NCBI RefSeq assembly: GCF_037152535.1
Contig: NZ_JBBCMA010000002.1
Coordinates: 124,001 to 188,000 of the forward strand
Source of the DNA: Leclercia sp. AS011
GTDB taxonomy: Bacteria > Pseudomonadota > Gammaproteobacteria > Enterobacterales > Enterobacteriaceae
Reading direction: 5' to 3'
Length of the DNA stretch: 64,000 nucleotides
Shown: positions 48,154 to 55,572 of the stretch, one piece after another
Position numbering within the stretch: position 1 is the stretch's first letter
How the letters are laid out: each line of letters starts with the position of its first letter
Made by a program: the position numbers and the translations under genes
Notes under the pieces: model-generated
Database searches by the model: none
What the model saw: the letters and a program-made list of their open reading frames with translations, nothing else
What the model was told of the DNA's origin: nothing

Positions 48154-48954
48154 TTAGCTGGCAATCAGACGACGATGGCTCAATCGGTAGCAGCTCATCG
48201 CAAAGGTCAGCAGTACCAATGTGACGCCAGTCAAATACACCCAACTGACATTCGGGCTGACATATCCCGCAATCCAGCCAGAACGAATCAACTCAATAGC
48301 GTGTACTAACGGATTCCATAGAAACCAGTGCTGATACTGTGTCGGCACGGTTGCAAGAGGATACATAACACACGATATAAACATTAGCGGCATCATAATT
48401 AGACTCAGAAATTTATCTGCTTCTTTAAATAAGCTAATCACAACACAAAAAACAATGCCCAATGAAAATGAAAAGATCATTAGCAAAAAATAAATAAGAA
48501 TGACTTCTAAAGGATCGCTTGGGACTGCATCAAAACCAAACCATAATAAGCCTAGGACCAGAATGCCACCAACGACTAAGCCAATAATAGCCTCTAGAAT
48601 AAAACGGGCGACGAAAGTAGCAAAGGGCGTTACCTGCCGATAGCAAAACAACCCCATATTTGCATTAACTGCCGATTTTAACTGGCTGACTACTTTATTG
48701 AAAAACATGTAGGGCAGATACCCAGCAGTTATAAATACTTGTACAGGTACACCACCAAACCCATTTTGAATACGCATCCCAAAAATCGCGCTAAACAGAC
48801 CAATCATCAACAACGGATCCAACAGCGCCCAGGCATACCCCAACCTATAACTCCCAAATCGGGTTTTCAGTTCACGGATAAGCAGGCCAAACGTCACATC
48901 ACGCAGCACCTGGAACGAGCTGCGGGGCGTTTGATTGAGAACAGGTTTAAGCAT
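48154..48954 (-). CDS. kpsM: Capsule ABC exporter permease KpsM
   Basis: About 266 aa of the ABC-2 type with six membrane segments. The coupling-helix region LLIRELKTRFGSYRLGYAW and the later YFLLMIFSFSLGIVFCVV, MYPLATVPTQYQHWFLWNPL and HAIELIRSGWIAGYVS resemble KpsM/BexB/CtrC. The start ATG 48954 is preferred over an in-frame ATG at 49002 because the intervening codons lie in a perfect hairpin (48976-48999) and are not conserved. No strong ribosome site is visible, which may reflect coupling to kpsD. Confidence 0.93.
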   Translation of the reverse strand: MLKPVLNQTPRSSFQVLRDVTFGLLIRELKTRFGSYRLGYAWALLDPLLMIGLFSAIFGMRIQNGFGGVPVQVFITAGYLPYMFFNKVVSQLKSAVNANMGLFCYRQVTPFATFVARFILEAIIGLVVGGILVLGLLWFGFDAVPSDPLEVILIYFLLMIFSFSLGIVFCVVISLFKEADKFLSLIMMPLMFISCVMYPLATVPTQYQHWFLWNPLVHAIELIRSGWIAGYVSPNVSWVYLTGVTLVLLTFAMSCYRLSHRRLIAS

Positions 48955-48975
48955 GAGAAGGCCGATATCACAGAA

Positions 48976-48999
48976 CGGGCTCGCGCAGAGGCGAGCCCG
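48976..48999 (-). other. Perfect hairpin between kpsD and kpsM
   Basis: CGGGCTCGC-6 nt-GCGAGCCCG, a 9-bp stem in the short kpsD-kpsM gap. On the minus strand it is followed by TTCTGTG, so it is a weak terminator at best. It may tune the kpsD:kpsMT ratio. Confidence 0.6.
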
Positions 49000-49008
49000 C
49001 ATTGAGGG

Positions 49009-50787
49009 TTAGTTCAGGACCACGTTGGCCGCCACGGCAACCTGATAGATGACCTGGGTAATGTCTTTGATGGACTGCATCATTTTGCTGTCCACTTTCG
49101 GCATGACCAGAATCTGGTCGCCCGGCATCACATCACCGCCGTCTTTAAACTCCATCAGGCCGTTGGCATGGACCACGGCAATACGCTTGTCGTTCGCACG
49201 ATCGGTAAAGCCGCCCGCCCAGGCCACATAGTCTTCCAGGGTCGCGCTTTTGTTGAAGACCACCGCCTGCGGCATCATCACTTCGCCACCCACCTGAATC
49301 AGGTCGGTCTTGTTCGGGATGACAATCTGGTCGCCCTGTTCCAGCAGGATGTTGGCAATCACGCCTTTATCCGACACCACCACTTTCCCCAGCGGCTGGA
49401 TCTTGCGGGCTTTTTCTACGAAGCGCATTACCAGCTCGGCTTCTTTGGTGCGGATGGAGGCCTCTCCGTCGGAACTGGCTGGCGCGGTAAACACGCTGCG
49501 CTCCAGGCGATTGAGGGAGTCTTCCAGCATCTCTTTCTGCCGCGCGGCCACGCTCTTACGCATGATGTAGATCGAGCCGTAATCCGCCATGTTCGGGTCA
49601 ATCGGAATGTGGTTCAGCAGATCGTGCAGACGGGTCTCTTTACGCACGGTGAAGTAAGACGGCCCGCGATAGCTGCCCATCACCTGCACGTCGTAAACCT
49701 GGGCATGCATATCGTCGTTAAACAGCACTTTGTCGCCGTCGCTCAGCTGAATGCGATCAAAGTCTTTATACGGCATATAGACCGAGAACGGACCGTTGGA
49801 GCGATCGCCAATCACGCCCACGTGGCTCACCTTGGCGAGCGGCAGGGCGTAGTTGATCAGCTCTGAGCCGAGCGCGGTGCTGTTTTTTAACTCGAAGCGG
49901 AACGGGTTACGCACTTTACCGGCCACGTTGATCATCGGGCCCTGCGGTTCAACCAGGATCACATCCTGATCCTTCAGCGACAGCTTCGGCATTTTGCCCT
50001 GCTGCATAAACTCGTACAGGTCGATCTGCTGAATCACCCTGTTCTGACGTAACACCTTAATATGACGGTAGCTGCCGCGGTCGGAGTCGATGCCGCCTGC
50101 GCGTTTCAGGAAATATAAAACGCTGTCGGATGATTGTCCGGCATATTGCCCCGGACGGATCACCGGGCCGGTGACAAATACGCTCACCGGCGTTGCGGTA
50201 AGTAAATTTACGTAAACGTTAACGTTATTGGTAAATACTTCACTGATGTGGCTGGTGACTAAGTTATTGACTTTACTTGCCGCTACGTTTTTGACATTTA
50301 TCGGCCCGACGTCGGGAATGAAAATATTGCCCGAGTTGTCAACTGTGACGACGTTGGAGAAATTGACGGCGCCCCAGATCCAGATATTTATCTTGTCGCC
50401 GGGAGCGATCAGGTAATTATCGTTTAACCCGTCGCTGCGCTCGGTTTCATAGCCACCGGCAAACAGGTTGGCACCGTAAGGAGGGGGCAGTCCGGATTCA
50501 GATTGCGGGAGGAGTTTACGCACGTCGGACTCGCCCGGGAGTAACATGCCCTGGCGGTTTTGCTGCGCAAAGGTTCCGGTAGTGGAGGAGGTATTCGCCT
50601 GGCCGCTCATCGCCTGTTCACCGCCGAGCTGCAGTCGGCCATCGCCGGTATCTGCCGGGGTGTTCATACCAAAGGCCTGAGCATCTTCCTTCGTGGGGGC
50701 AGCAAAGGCAGCGCAAGAGGCGCATGCCAGCAACAGAATGGCACTCAATTGCCGAAATTTCGTTATGTTCACAACATTTCTCTTCAA
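49009..50787 (-). CDS. kpsD: Capsule polysaccharide export protein KpsD (OPX family)
   Basis: A 592-aa secreted protein. The signal peptide (about 1-29, ending SCAAFA) is followed by a poly_export/SLBB arrangement: NYLIAPGDKINIWIWGAVNF, VTVDNSGNIFIPDVGPINV, then SLBB repeats at VFVTGPVIRPGQYAGQSSDS, INVAGKVRNPFRFEL, VMGSYRGPSYFTVRKETRL and IQVGGEVMMPQAVVFNKSA. OPX proteins form the periplasm-spanning/outer-membrane exit for capsule. It stands at the head of the export genes next to a small lipoprotein gene (2-bp gap), as in group 3 loci. Confidence 0.93.
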   Translation of the reverse strand: MKRNVVNITKFRQLSAILLLACASCAAFAAPTKEDAQAFGMNTPADTGDGRLQLGGEQAMSGQANTSSTTGTFAQQNRQGMLLPGESDVRKLLPQSESGLPPPYGANLFAGGYETERSDGLNDNYLIAPGDKINIWIWGAVNFSNVVTVDNSGNIFIPDVGPINVKNVAASKVNNLVTSHISEVFTNNVNVYVNLLTATPVSVFVTGPVIRPGQYAGQSSDSVLYFLKRAGGIDSDRGSYRHIKVLRQNRVIQQIDLYEFMQQGKMPKLSLKDQDVILVEPQGPMINVAGKVRNPFRFELKNSTALGSELINYALPLAKVSHVGVIGDRSNGPFSVYMPYKDFDRIQLSDGDKVLFNDDMHAQVYDVQVMGSYRGPSYFTVRKETRLHDLLNHIPIDPNMADYGSIYIMRKSVAARQKEMLEDSLNRLERSVFTAPASSDGEASIRTKEAELVMRFVEKARKIQPLGKVVVSDKGVIANILLEQGDQIVIPNKTDLIQVGGEVMMPQAVVFNKSATLEDYVAWAGGFTDRANDKRIAVVHANGLMEFKDGGDVMPGDQILVMPKVDSKMMQSIKDITQVIYQVAVAANVVLN

Positions 50788-50789
50788 AA

Positions 50790-51164
50790 TTATTGCACGG
50801 CAAGCAGGTTGCTGGCGGAGGCTTGTTCCAGTTGCGGCACCAGATACCAGGTATCACCGTTCTTACAGGTCACGCCGCGCTGCGACTGGTTGTAGTTCCG
50901 GTTACGCAGCAGTTCAATGCATTCCAGACCCAGGGCCGAGATATAACGTTGACCCAGGGTGTACGTGTTGCCATTGGCGCTGAGTGTCGCGCCCTGTGGC
51001 AGGGTGTTCAGAGGTTGTTGCAGATTGGCAGACATGGTCTGGAGGTCGGTAGAAGCGGCCGGATTGACAAGCGGTCGGGAGGCTTCAACCTGCTTCGGGG
51101 AATATGCACAGCCGCTCAGGATGAGGGCGAGCGAAATCACCAGAAGGCGAGTTGCGTTCTTCAT
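50790..51164 (-). CDS. Small lipoprotein, first gene of the capsule locus
   Basis: A 124-aa precursor. The type II signal peptide has the lipobox LSGC (about residues 16-19). The mature part contains three Cys residues beyond the lipidated one or near it (ECIELL, VTCKNG) and the segment ANGNTYTLGQRYISALGLEC. I do not recognise a named family. It lies 2 bp upstream of kpsD and 155 bp downstream of an ops-like element, so it is certainly part of the capsule transcript. It could be an assembly factor or partner of KpsD in the outer membrane; that is inference from position only. Confidence 0.75.
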   Translation of the reverse strand: MKNATRLLVISLALILSGCAYSPKQVEASRPLVNPAASTDLQTMSANLQQPLNTLPQGATLSANGNTYTLGQRYISALGLECIELLRNRNYNQSQRGVTCKNGDTWYLVPQLEQASASNLLAVQ

Positions 51165-51318
51165 AGCTCAATATTTTCCAACAATCAGTAACTGGAATGC
51201 GAAATAAAATGTCGATGGTGATCAACCGCGATGAATAGCGCAGCAGTTGAGATGTCATGCAGGTGCAGGAAAAGCAAAAAAACGCAGAAGTAAAGTAAGG
51301 AATTCCAAAAAAAAGGGT

Positions 51319-51329
51319 AGGCTACCGCA
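51319..51329 (-). promoter_or_regulatory. ops-like element (candidate RfaH recruitment site)
   Basis: The minus-strand sequence TGCGGTAGCCT contains GCGGTAGnnT, seven of the eight GGCGGTAG core positions. It is about 155 nt before the first capsule gene, in the long untranslated leader, which is the normal context for ops. Confidence 0.5.
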
Positions 51330-51602
51330 CGGAAATGACGATTCCGGCTAAAATGTGTTCATTTTGCTTCAGGGCGCTGCCATAAAAAAACTATTCAGTA
51401 AACTACTAATTCGTTTTTTTATTATTCACGAAAGTGTTTTTATGGGCCGAAGATTACATAATTTTGCAGAATGTGTCATTTCAAATTTAAGAAATGTGCC
51501 CTGAAAAAGGGGAAAAGTCCGAAAGACTATTAACTCTGGTGGGTAACCAAAACTTATATCCACATTAGTTTCTCAATGTGATTGTTTCGTATTTAAGTGA
51601 GT

Positions 51603-51639
51603 AAAAACGAATAAGCGCCAGCCGGAGATTCGGCTGGCG
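51603..51639 (-). terminator. Terminator of the hpaBC transcript
   Basis: On the minus strand CGCCAGCCG-6 nt-CGGCTGGCG (51616-51639) is followed by CTTATTCGTTTTT. A 9-bp GC stem with a downstream T-rich tract, 8 bp after hpaC, separates hpaBC from the capsule genes. Confidence 0.85.
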
Positions 51640-51646
51640 AAGGGGA

Positions 51647-52159
51647 TTAGATGGTCATTTCTTGTTCAATTAACACCGGATGAAATCTGCGCTTAAAGTA
51701 AATCAGGCCGTGTCCCTCCTGGCTCAGAACGATATTTTTGATCGCCACCAGGTAGACCAGGTGGGTACCGATGGTCTGCACCTGGCTTATCTCTCCTTCG
51801 AGGCTGGCCAGCGCTTCTTTTAATACCGGCTGAGCCAGTTGGCCCTTTTGCCAGCAGGAGAGGGTAAAGCGCTCCTCCATAGTCATGCCGGTCATCCCGG
51901 CAAAATGGCGCGCCATTAACTCCTGCTCGTGATTGAGCACATTTATACAGAGCTTGCCGTTGCCCTGAAATACCGGGTTCATGGCGCTGTTGGCGTTCAG
52001 GCACACCATCACCGACGGCGGGGTATCTGTCACCGAGCAGACCGCGGTGGCGGTAATGCCGCAACGTCCGGCTTCGCCATCGGTGGTAATCACATTGACC
52101 GCCGCAGAAAGGCTGGCCATCGCGTCGCGAAAACGCAGGCGTTGTTCATCATGTTGCAT
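51647..52159 (-). CDS. hpaC: 4-hydroxyphenylacetate 3-monooxygenase, reductase component
   Basis: A 170-aa flavin:NADH reductase of the HpaC/Fre-type split-barrel family, the same length as E. coli W HpaC. Typical parts: RFRDAMASLSAAVNVITTDG, GITATAVCSVTDTPPSVMVC (flavin site), LCINVLNHEQELMARHFAG and the C-terminal GLIYFKRRFHPV. It supplies reduced FAD to HpaB. ATG 52159 follows GAGGTCAAG; the longer open frame is a shadow of hpaB. It is second in the hpaBC operon, 17 bp after hpaB, and a strong terminator follows. Confidence 0.96.
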   Translation of the reverse strand: MQHDEQRLRFRDAMASLSAAVNVITTDGEAGRCGITATAVCSVTDTPPSVMVCLNANSAMNPVFQGNGKLCINVLNHEQELMARHFAGMTGMTMEERFTLSCWQKGQLAQPVLKEALASLEGEISQVQTIGTHLVYLVAIKNIVLSQEGHGLIYFKRRFHPVLIEQEMTI

Positions 52160-52176
52160 CTTGACCTCCCGCTGCG

Positions 52177-53739
52177 TTATTTCAGCAGCTTGTCCAGCAG
52201 GTTGATATCGGTGTTGTTGTGCAGGTGCGGAACCGTCCAGCCGTTCTGGTCGTACTCCGACAGGCAGCGGTCGACCATTGCCATCATCTTGTCCATGTTG
52301 CCGGAGGTCTGCGCCTGGCGCAGACACTGCAGGCGGATTTCGTCCTGGCTACCGGAGTAGTTGATCTCATACAGCTCGTGGCGACCGCCGAACTCGCTGC
52401 CGATGGCATCCCACATCAGTTTCAAAATCTTGATGCGCTCTACGTGGTCCATGCCGTTGGAGCCGCGCACGTATTTCGCCAGATATTTGTCGATCTGCGG
52501 GTTGTTCAGATCCCGGGCGCTGGACGGCAGGTAGATCAGGCCGCTGGTCACGTTGCGCTCGATGATGTTTTTGATTTTGGCGTAGGCCATCGGGGCCATC
52601 ACGCGGTAGGTCTGCAGCGCGGCGTGGTCCGGCAGATACGCACCGTTGACCCACGGGGTCGCTTCTGAACACATGGAGTCGCTCAGCGCCCAGAACATAT
52701 TGCGCCAGGCCACTACTTCCCCGAGATCCGCCTGCACGCCGCGGAACTCAGAAGTACCGGTACACTCCAGCGATTTTTTCAGCAGGGCGGTGATGAAGTC
52801 GAGCTTCACCGCCAGGCGCACGCAGGCCTGCAGCGGATACATGCGGGCAAAACCGCCCTCCATGGTCCAGCGACGGCAGCGGTCGAAATCGCGGTAGATC
52901 AGCACGTTCTCCCACGGGATGAGCACGTTATCCATCACCAGGATAGCATCGTTCTCGTCGAAGCGGCTGGTGAGCGGGTAGTCGTAAGGAGAGCCGGTCG
53001 CACCAGCCACCAGCTCGTAGGAGGCGCGGGAGATGAGCTTCACGCCCTCGGCATCCATCGGGGCGACGAACATCAGGGCGAAGTCCGGGTTATCGCCCAT
53101 CACCTGCGCCGAGCCAAAGCCGATCATGTTGTAGTGGGTCAGCGCCGAGTTGGTGGCAACCACTTTCGCGCCGCTGACGATAATCCCGGCGTCGGTCTCT
53201 TTTTCCAGCTTGATGTAGACGTCTTTCACTTCGTCGGCCGGTTTGTGGCGATCGATCGGCGGGTTAACGATGGCGTGGTTAAAGTACAGACCGCTCTCCT
53301 GGATGCGGGTGTACCAGTTGCGGGCGTTCTGCTCGAACTGACCATAAAAGGCCGGGTTAGCACCCAGCGCACAGCCAAAGGCCGCTTTGTAATCCGGGGT
53401 GCGGCCCATCCAGCCGTAGCTCAGGCGTGACCACTCGGCGATGGCATCGCGCTGTTGACGCAGGTCGTTGGCACTTTTCGCCACGCGGAAGAACTTATGG
53501 GTGTAGCCGCCGTTGCCGGTATCGGTGTTCCAGCACAGGGCGTCCTGCATGTCGGGTTTGTGCAGCGCATCGTACAGTTGGGCGACCGAAGCCGCCGCAT
53601 TGCGAAACGCCGGATGGGTGGTCACATCTTTTACGCGCTCGCCGTAGATGTAGATCTCCCGGCCATCCTGCAGGCTCTTCAGGTACTCTTCGCCGGTTAA
53701 CGGGCGGGTGGTGCTTGCGCGGAAATCTTCAGGTTTCAT
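52177..53739 (-). CDS. hpaB: 4-hydroxyphenylacetate 3-monooxygenase, oxygenase component
   Basis: A 520-aa FADH2-dependent oxygenase with exactly the E. coli length. Landmarks: MKPEDFRASTTRPLTGEEYL, FFRVAKSANDLRQQRDAIAE, the flavin/substrate loops KVVATNSALTHYNMIGFGSA and DENDAILVMDNVLIPWENVL, and the C-terminal MWDAIGSEFGGRHELYEINY. It hydroxylates 4-hydroxyphenylacetate (and other phenols such as tyrosol or tyrosine) to the catechol. In E. coli W it lies next to hpaA; here a 1.8-kb T6SS module and two BIMEs separate them. GAGG precedes the ATG. Confidence 0.97.
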   Translation of the reverse strand: MKPEDFRASTTRPLTGEEYLKSLQDGREIYIYGERVKDVTTHPAFRNAAASVAQLYDALHKPDMQDALCWNTDTGNGGYTHKFFRVAKSANDLRQQRDAIAEWSRLSYGWMGRTPDYKAAFGCALGANPAFYGQFEQNARNWYTRIQESGLYFNHAIVNPPIDRHKPADEVKDVYIKLEKETDAGIIVSGAKVVATNSALTHYNMIGFGSAQVMGDNPDFALMFVAPMDAEGVKLISRASYELVAGATGSPYDYPLTSRFDENDAILVMDNVLIPWENVLIYRDFDRCRRWTMEGGFARMYPLQACVRLAVKLDFITALLKKSLECTGTSEFRGVQADLGEVVAWRNMFWALSDSMCSEATPWVNGAYLPDHAALQTYRVMAPMAYAKIKNIIERNVTSGLIYLPSSARDLNNPQIDKYLAKYVRGSNGMDHVERIKILKLMWDAIGSEFGGRHELYEINYSGSQDEIRLQCLRQAQTSGNMDKMMAMVDRCLSEYDQNGWTVPHLHNNTDINLLDKLLK

Positions 53740-54081
53740 AGGGGCCTCGTATCGGAATGTTGTTAAATTTATGTTTTGTTTTTGTTGTTTAATTGAAGCG
53801 TGAGAGAGCCGGGACGTGAAGGGACGAATAGGTCAACGACGGGTACTTTTCAGGCGGGATTGGGATTTGTGATCTGTGCGGCTTTTCGGCGGGTGGCGCT
53901 ACGCTTACCCGCCCTACGGACCGTAGCCCCGGTAAGCGTAGCGCCACCGGGGAAGTGTGCGCCAAGCCAGTAAATAGATAGTGAATTTCAAAAATTCAGA
54001 AATTAACCATACGATTTAGCATGATATTTTTTTACAGGAAGATTAATAAGGATTAACCATAAAATACATAAGGAAATCATC
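53740..54081. promoter_or_regulatory. Divergent region hpaB/hcp with BIME
   Basis: A 342-bp gap between divergent hpaB (-) and hcp (+). The part next to hpaB (53740-53880) should hold the hpaBC promoter and the HpaA and CRP targets; no confident match was made. A BIME fills 53890-53953. The remainder is AT-rich and shows the 10-mer ATTAACCATA twice (54002-54011 and 54052-54061) before the hcp ribosome site AAGGAA. Confidence 0.55.
53890..53953. repeat. BIME, left flank of the T6SS module
   Basis: Two REP units in opposite orientation (CGGGTGGCGCTACGCTTACC and CCCGGTAAGCGTAGCGCCAC). Aligned with the copy at 55483-55548 in the same orientation, it differs at only a few positions, so the hcp module is enclosed by direct repeats of about 65 bp. 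Confidence 0.85.
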
Positions 54082-54573
54082 ATGGCAGTTCCTGCTTATC
54101 TCTGGCTTTATAATCAATCCGGTACGCTTATCCCTGGTGGAAGCAATGTTCTGAGCCGTGAAGGTGCAATAGAAATGCAAAGCTTTAACCACGGCATACA
54201 TATTCCCTACGATTACAATATAGGCCGACTTACGGGTACTCGCGTTCATGATCAGCTGAGTATCACGAAAGAGTTCGATAAAGCCACGCCCTATCTTTAC
54301 CGTGCTGTATCAACAGGCGAACCTCTTCAGAAGGCGATAATTAAATGGTATCGCATCAATGACGCAGGCATAGAGGAAGAATTTATGCACTTTATCCTCG
54401 AAAATGTGAAAATCGTGGCGGTAACGCCAGTTATGCATAATTTCAAGAGTGCATCTGGATTAAGCAGTAACCCTACTGAATCAATCTCGTTGGCATACGA
54501 GAGAATTACCTGGCTCTATCTCGACGGTAATATCAAATTTACTGATTCGTGGAACCAGAGGATGACGGCATGA
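54082..54573 (+). CDS. hcp: Orphan Hcp (type VI secretion tube protein)
   Basis: A 163-aa protein of the Hcp family. Recognisable are PAYLWLYNQSGTLIPGGSNV, the conserved REGAIEMQSFNHGIHIPYD, GRLTGTRVHDQLSITKEFDK, ATPYLYRAVSTGEPLQKAII, KWYRINDAGIEEEFMHFILE and the terminal SISLAYERITWLYLDGNIKF. Hcp hexamers form the expelled tube and carry small effectors in their lumen. The length is that of a plain Hcp without a toxin extension. No other T6SS structural gene is in the window, so it must work with a system encoded elsewhere. It overlaps the next gene by 4 bp (ATGA), and base composition is lower in GC than the hpa genes. Confidence 0.93.
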   Translation: MAVPAYLWLYNQSGTLIPGGSNVLSREGAIEMQSFNHGIHIPYDYNIGRLTGTRVHDQLSITKEFDKATPYLYRAVSTGEPLQKAIIKWYRINDAGIEEEFMHFILENVKIVAVTPVMHNFKSASGLSSNPTESISLAYERITWLYLDGNIKFTDSWNQRMTA

Positions 54574-55115
54574 TCCACTGTCGGCTGGACTTTAATAATC
54601 TTTATGACGACGGACGGGTTGCACGTCTCGATGTAGGCGGTGTGGGTTCATTCCCCGTTTTCAGCGGTCTTGGCGAGTTAGCTAATAAACCGGAGTGCTC
54701 ATATCTGTCGAACGCAGCCGTTCCGCCGGGTAGTTACTGGATTGTTGACCGGCCAACAGGTGGGAAGCGTTCGCGCGCAGAAACCTGGTTAAAACATGCT
54801 TTTACCGGCAATAATTATTACGACTGGTTTGCGCTTTTTCGCAAAGATGGGGTGATTGATGATGTGATGCGATTTGATGTCGGTACATTCCATTACAACC
54901 GAAAACATTTCAGGTTACATCCACCCCGGCCGGACGGCTCAGGTATTAGTGAGGGTTGCGTTACGTTCTTTCGTAACGTGGATTTTTACACAGTAAGGGC
55001 CGCGCTTCTGCGGTCGCATAAGCATAAAGTCTTAGGTGGAAATGAGTTATGGGCTTATGGCGACATTACTGTGATTGGCAACACGAATGGAGTTTGTAAT
55101 GTTAAAGCCCCTTAA
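54570..55115 (+). CDS. DUF2778/Tlde1-type L,D-transpeptidase-like T6SS effector
   Basis: About 181 aa, start ATG 54570 with AGAGG 8 nt upstream and a 4-bp overlap with hcp. The catalytic block is FRLHPPRPDGSGISEGCVTFF, with His117 and Cys130 in the H...S-x-GC arrangement of the DUF2778/Tlde1 family. Upstream parts (GVGSFPVFSG, YLSNAAVPPGSYWIVDRPTG, DWFALFRKDG) also fit. Tlde1 effectors are secreted by T6SS into the periplasm of rival bacteria and cut or exchange peptidoglycan peptides. There is no signal peptide, consistent with T6SS delivery. Co-translation with hcp suggests the effector travels inside the Hcp tube. Confidence 0.82.
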   Translation: MIHCRLDFNNLYDDGRVARLDVGGVGSFPVFSGLGELANKPECSYLSNAAVPPGSYWIVDRPTGGKRSRAETWLKHAFTGNNYYDWFALFRKDGVIDDVMRFDVGTFHYNRKHFRLHPPRPDGSGISEGCVTFFRNVDFYTVRAALLRSHKHKVLGGNELWAYGDITVIGNTNGVCNVKAP

Positions 55116-55386
55116 ATGGTCGCTGCGCATTATTATATGTCTGGCAATTACGTTTCTGTTCCTGATAAGCGGCATTTTTGATCCCTTTGCTGAAAGCCTG
55201 AGAGTCCCTATCGCCAGGTTCCTGACCAGGTGTAATCATGATGATGTCACTCTGTATGCGGATTACTACTCTGACAACCTGGAAAATGCCTGGCTGTACA
55301 TTTACGCGTTCTTGAATGTTATCGTCGGCATAATTTCTGTCGCAGTATTAGAGTATCTGGCTAAATTAGCCACAAAGCATAACTAG
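55099..55386 (+). CDS. Two-helix membrane protein, probable immunity protein
   Basis: A 95-aa protein overlapping the effector 3' end by 17 bp. ATG 55099 has GGAG 6 nt before it; TTG 55075 and ATG 55087 are less likely. TM1 covers about 8-26 (after a basic N-terminus) and TM2 about 65-86. The 38-residue loop between them, with several Asp/Tyr residues (HDDVTLYADYYSDNLE), would face the periplasm, where a peptidoglycan-targeting effector acts. I recognise no named family. The immunity role is inferred from position after the effector and predicted topology. A terminator follows. Confidence 0.65.
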   Translation: MLKPLKWSLRIIICLAITFLFLISGIFDPFAESLRVPIARFLTRCNHDDVTLYADYYSDNLENAWLYIYAFLNVIVGIISVAVLEYLAKLATKHN

Positions 55387-55399
55387 CTCCTTGATAATG

Positions 55400-55423
55400 G
55401 CCCGCGTAACGCGGGCTTTTTTT
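55400..55423 (+). terminator. Intrinsic terminator of the hcp-effector-immunity unit
   Basis: GCCCGCG-TAA-CGCGGGC followed by TTTTTTT, 14 bp after the last gene of the module. Textbook shape. Confidence 0.93.
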
Positions 55424-55482
55424 CGACATGATACGGCGTCGAACGTGGCGGTCAGGCTGCCAGGACATTGCGGTTATTGTGC

Positions 55483-55548
55483 CGGGTGGCGCTAACGCTT
55501 ACCCGGCCTACGGTTTCGTAGCCCCGGTAAGCGTAGCGCCACCGGGGA
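55483..55548. repeat. BIME, right flank of the T6SS module
   Basis: CGGGTGGCGCTAACGCTTAC and CCCGGTAAGCGTAGCGCCAC units separated by a short loop. Direct repeat of the 53890 element, located between the module terminator and the hpaA 3' end. Confidence 0.85.
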
Positions 55549-55572
55549 GGAAAGCCGCAGGGGAGGGAAAAC

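Larger units (their letters stand above)
51165..51646 (-). promoter_or_regulatory. Capsule promoter/leader region with ops-like element
   Basis: A 482-bp AT-rich gap between hpaC and the capsule locus. On the minus strand a possible promoter has -35 TTGAAA (51479-51484), an 18-bp spacer and TATGTA (51455-51460). Downstream in the leader is TGCGGTAGCCT (51319-51329), which matches the ops core GGCGGTAGnnT except for one base. ops recruits RfaH, which allows transcription of long polysaccharide operons. A full 39-bp JUMPStart was not found. No gene is seen. Confidence 0.5.

Noticed and set aside
51310..51420. A full 39-bp JUMPStart element before the capsule genes
   Set aside because: Only the ops-like core is convincing; the upstream part of JUMPStart does not match, so only an ops-like site is reported.
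54082..54573. Hcp with a C-terminal toxin extension (Hcp-ET)
   Set aside because: The protein ends right after the conserved final Hcp strands at 163 aa; the putative toxin is a separate overlapping gene.
53879..55552. The repeated palindromes as a CRISPR array or IS ends
   Set aside because: There are only two copies, each a REP pair of the genome-wide enterobacterial family, with genes between them; no spacer pattern, no cas genes, no transposase and no target duplication were seen.
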